The notes under the pieces are model-generated. The model made no database searches, was not told where the DNA came from, and worked only from the letters and a program-made list of their open reading frames with translations. A DNA stretch of 7,718 nucleotides from Alcaligenaceae bacterium (lineage in GTDB: Bacteria > Pseudomonadota > Gammaproteobacteria > Burkholderiales > Burkholderiaceae_B). Below are positions 6,606 through 7,718 of this stretch, piece after piece (the stretch's first letter is position 1; each line of letters opens with the position of its first letter). The stretch spans positions 1 to 7,718 of the forward strand of contig JAAZDZ010000077.1 of assembly GCA_012512545.1 (NCBI GenBank). Reading direction: 5' to 3'. The translations under genes were made by a program, and so were the position numbers.

Positions 6606-7718
6606 TTATCCGACAACGTTGACCAGTTTACCCGGCACCACAATGACGCGCTTGGCCGGGCGGCCTTCCAGGAAACGGGCGACGGCCTCGTGAGCCAGTG
6701 CGGCCTGTTCGATATCGGCTTTCTCCGAGCCGTTCGGTACGGTCAGGGCGCCGCGCAGCTTGCCGTTCACTTGCAGAACCAGTTCGATTTCATCTGCGAT
6801 CAGGGCGGCTTCATCCACCACCGGCCAGGCCGCGTCGAGCAGGTCGCCCAGGTGTTGTGCATAGCCCAGGTCGCGCCACAGCTGCCAGGTGATGTGGGGC
6901 ACGACCGGGTACAGCACGCGCAGCAGAATGCCGGTGACATCGGCCAGCGCGCGCGCCGCGATAGCGGTGTCGGGCAGTTTGGCGGCTTCCAGCACATTCA
7001 GCATCTTCATGCAGGTGGATACGACTGTGTTGTAGTGGATGCGCTGATAATCGTAGTCGGCCTGTTTGAGCAGGCTGTGGATTTCGCGGCGCAGGTCGCG
7101 CGAGGCTTCGTCTATGTCTTCCCAGCCTTGTTCCGGCTGTGCCATGCCCTGGCGGATGGTTTCCGCGCGCGACTGGCCGAAGGCCCACAGGCGCCGCAGA
7201 TAGCGGTGCGCGCCATCCACGCCGGAATCCGACCACTCCAGGGTCTGTTCGGGCGGGCTGGCGAACATGATGAACAGCCGTGCGGTGTCGGCGCCCATGG
7301 TGTCGATCAGCGACTGCGGGTCCACACCGTTGTTCTTGGACTTCGACATGGTGCCGATGCCGCCGTACTGGATTTCCGAGCCATCGGATTTCAGGCGCGC
7401 GCCGATGATGGCGCCTTTGGCGTCGTACACGTTGTCAACGTCTTCGGGCCAGAAATATTCCACGCCGCCCCGAGGGGTTTTGCGGGAATAGATGTGGTTG
7501 AGCACCATGCCCTGGCACAGCAGGCGGGTGAAGGGCTCGTCGAAATTCAGCAGGCCCAGGTCGCGCATGGCGCGGGTCCAGAAGCGGGCGTACAGCAAGT
7601 GCATGACCGCGTGTTCGATGCCGCCGATGTACTGGTCCATGGGCATCCAGTAATCGTTGCGGGAGTCCACCATGGCCTTGTCGTTGCCGGCCGAGGTGTA
7701 GCGCATGAAATACCAGGA
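6606..7718 (-). CDS. leuS: leucyl-tRNA synthetase, C-terminal part (5' end cut by window edge)
   Basis: The last 370 residues of class I leucyl-tRNA synthetase, which charges tRNA-Leu with leucine in the cytoplasm. The frame runs open through the right edge, where it reads [13 protein letters not shown]; the ATG at 7706 is internal, not a start. A full protein has roughly 860-880 residues, so the HIGH motif and the CP1 editing domain lie outside. Visible are the second half of the catalytic domain ([20 protein letters not shown]), the zinc-domain-side segment, the KMSKS-type signature as [13 protein letters not shown] (7352 downward), [21 protein letters not shown], the helical anticodon-binding domain, and the C-terminal domain ending [13 protein letters not shown]. 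The first Lys of KMSKS is Thr. The gene ends with TAA at 6608-6606, 6 nt before lptE, and is the most upstream gene seen in this operon. Confidence 0.97.
   Translation of the reverse strand, partial: SWYFMRYTSAGNDKAMVDSRNDYWMPMDQYIGGIEHAVMHLLYARFWTRAMRDLGLLNFDEPFTRLLCQGMVLNHIYSRKTPRGGVEYFWPEDVDNVYDAKGAIIGARLKSDGSEIQYGGIGTMSKSKNNGVDPQSLIDTMGADTARLFIMFASPPEQTLEWSDSGVDGAHRYLRRLWAFGQSRAETIRQGMAQPEQGWEDIDEASRDLRREIHSLLKQADYDYQRIHYNTVVSTCMKMLNVLEAAKLPDTAIAARALADVTGILLRVLYPVVPHITWQLWRDLGYAQHLGDLLDAAWPVVDEAALIADEIELVLQVNGKLRGALTVPNGSEKADIEQAALAHEAVARFLEGRPAKRVIVVPGKLVNVVG

Noticed and set aside
1..7718. Possible undescribed system, mobile element, CRISPR array, tRNA or other RNA gene
   Set aside because: The window is almost entirely filled by conserved same-strand genes with tiny gaps. 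I saw no terminal inverted repeats, integrase or transposase, spaced direct repeats or tRNA-like cloverleaf, and only one gap over 25 nt.

Overview
This window looks like a core chromosomal segment of a betaproteobacterium, most likely Burkholderiales and Alcaligenaceae-like (the Bordetella/Achromobacter/Pusillimonas relatives). That placement rests on the high GC content judged by eye, on the protein sequences, and on the gene order leuS-lptE-holA-proA. No database search was possible, so the genus is not claimed.

Every supported gene is on the minus strand, so transcription runs from the right edge (7718) to the left edge (1). In transcription order they are: the 3' part of leuS (leucyl-tRNA synthetase, cut by the right edge), lptE (LPS-assembly lipoprotein), holA (DNA polymerase III delta subunit), proA (gamma-glutamyl phosphate reductase), a hemJ/CopD-like four-helix membrane protein, an RlmL-type THUMP/methyltransferase with a long basic N-terminal extension, and an RDD-family membrane protein. 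The junctions in this run are 6 nt, 21 nt, a 4-nt ATGA overlap, 11 nt, 8 nt and 1 nt. The run therefore reads as one tightly coupled operon. A 118-nt gap follows, and then comes an AMP-binding acyl-CoA synthetase that continues past the left edge.

The products do not form one pathway. They cover tRNA charging, outer-membrane biogenesis, replication, proline synthesis, probable heme synthesis and rRNA modification. They share a growth-related, housekeeping character, so common expression with cell growth is a reasonable inference. proA stands without proB.

I found no RNA genes, mobile elements, CRISPR arrays, phage genes or large repeats, and nothing that I can defend as an undescribed system. 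The points worth a second look are small departures within known genes: the basic extension on the methyltransferase, an extra tail on LptE, Thr in place of the first Lys of the LeuRS KMSKS signature, and departures from consensus in the acyl-CoA synthetase and the RDD protein.
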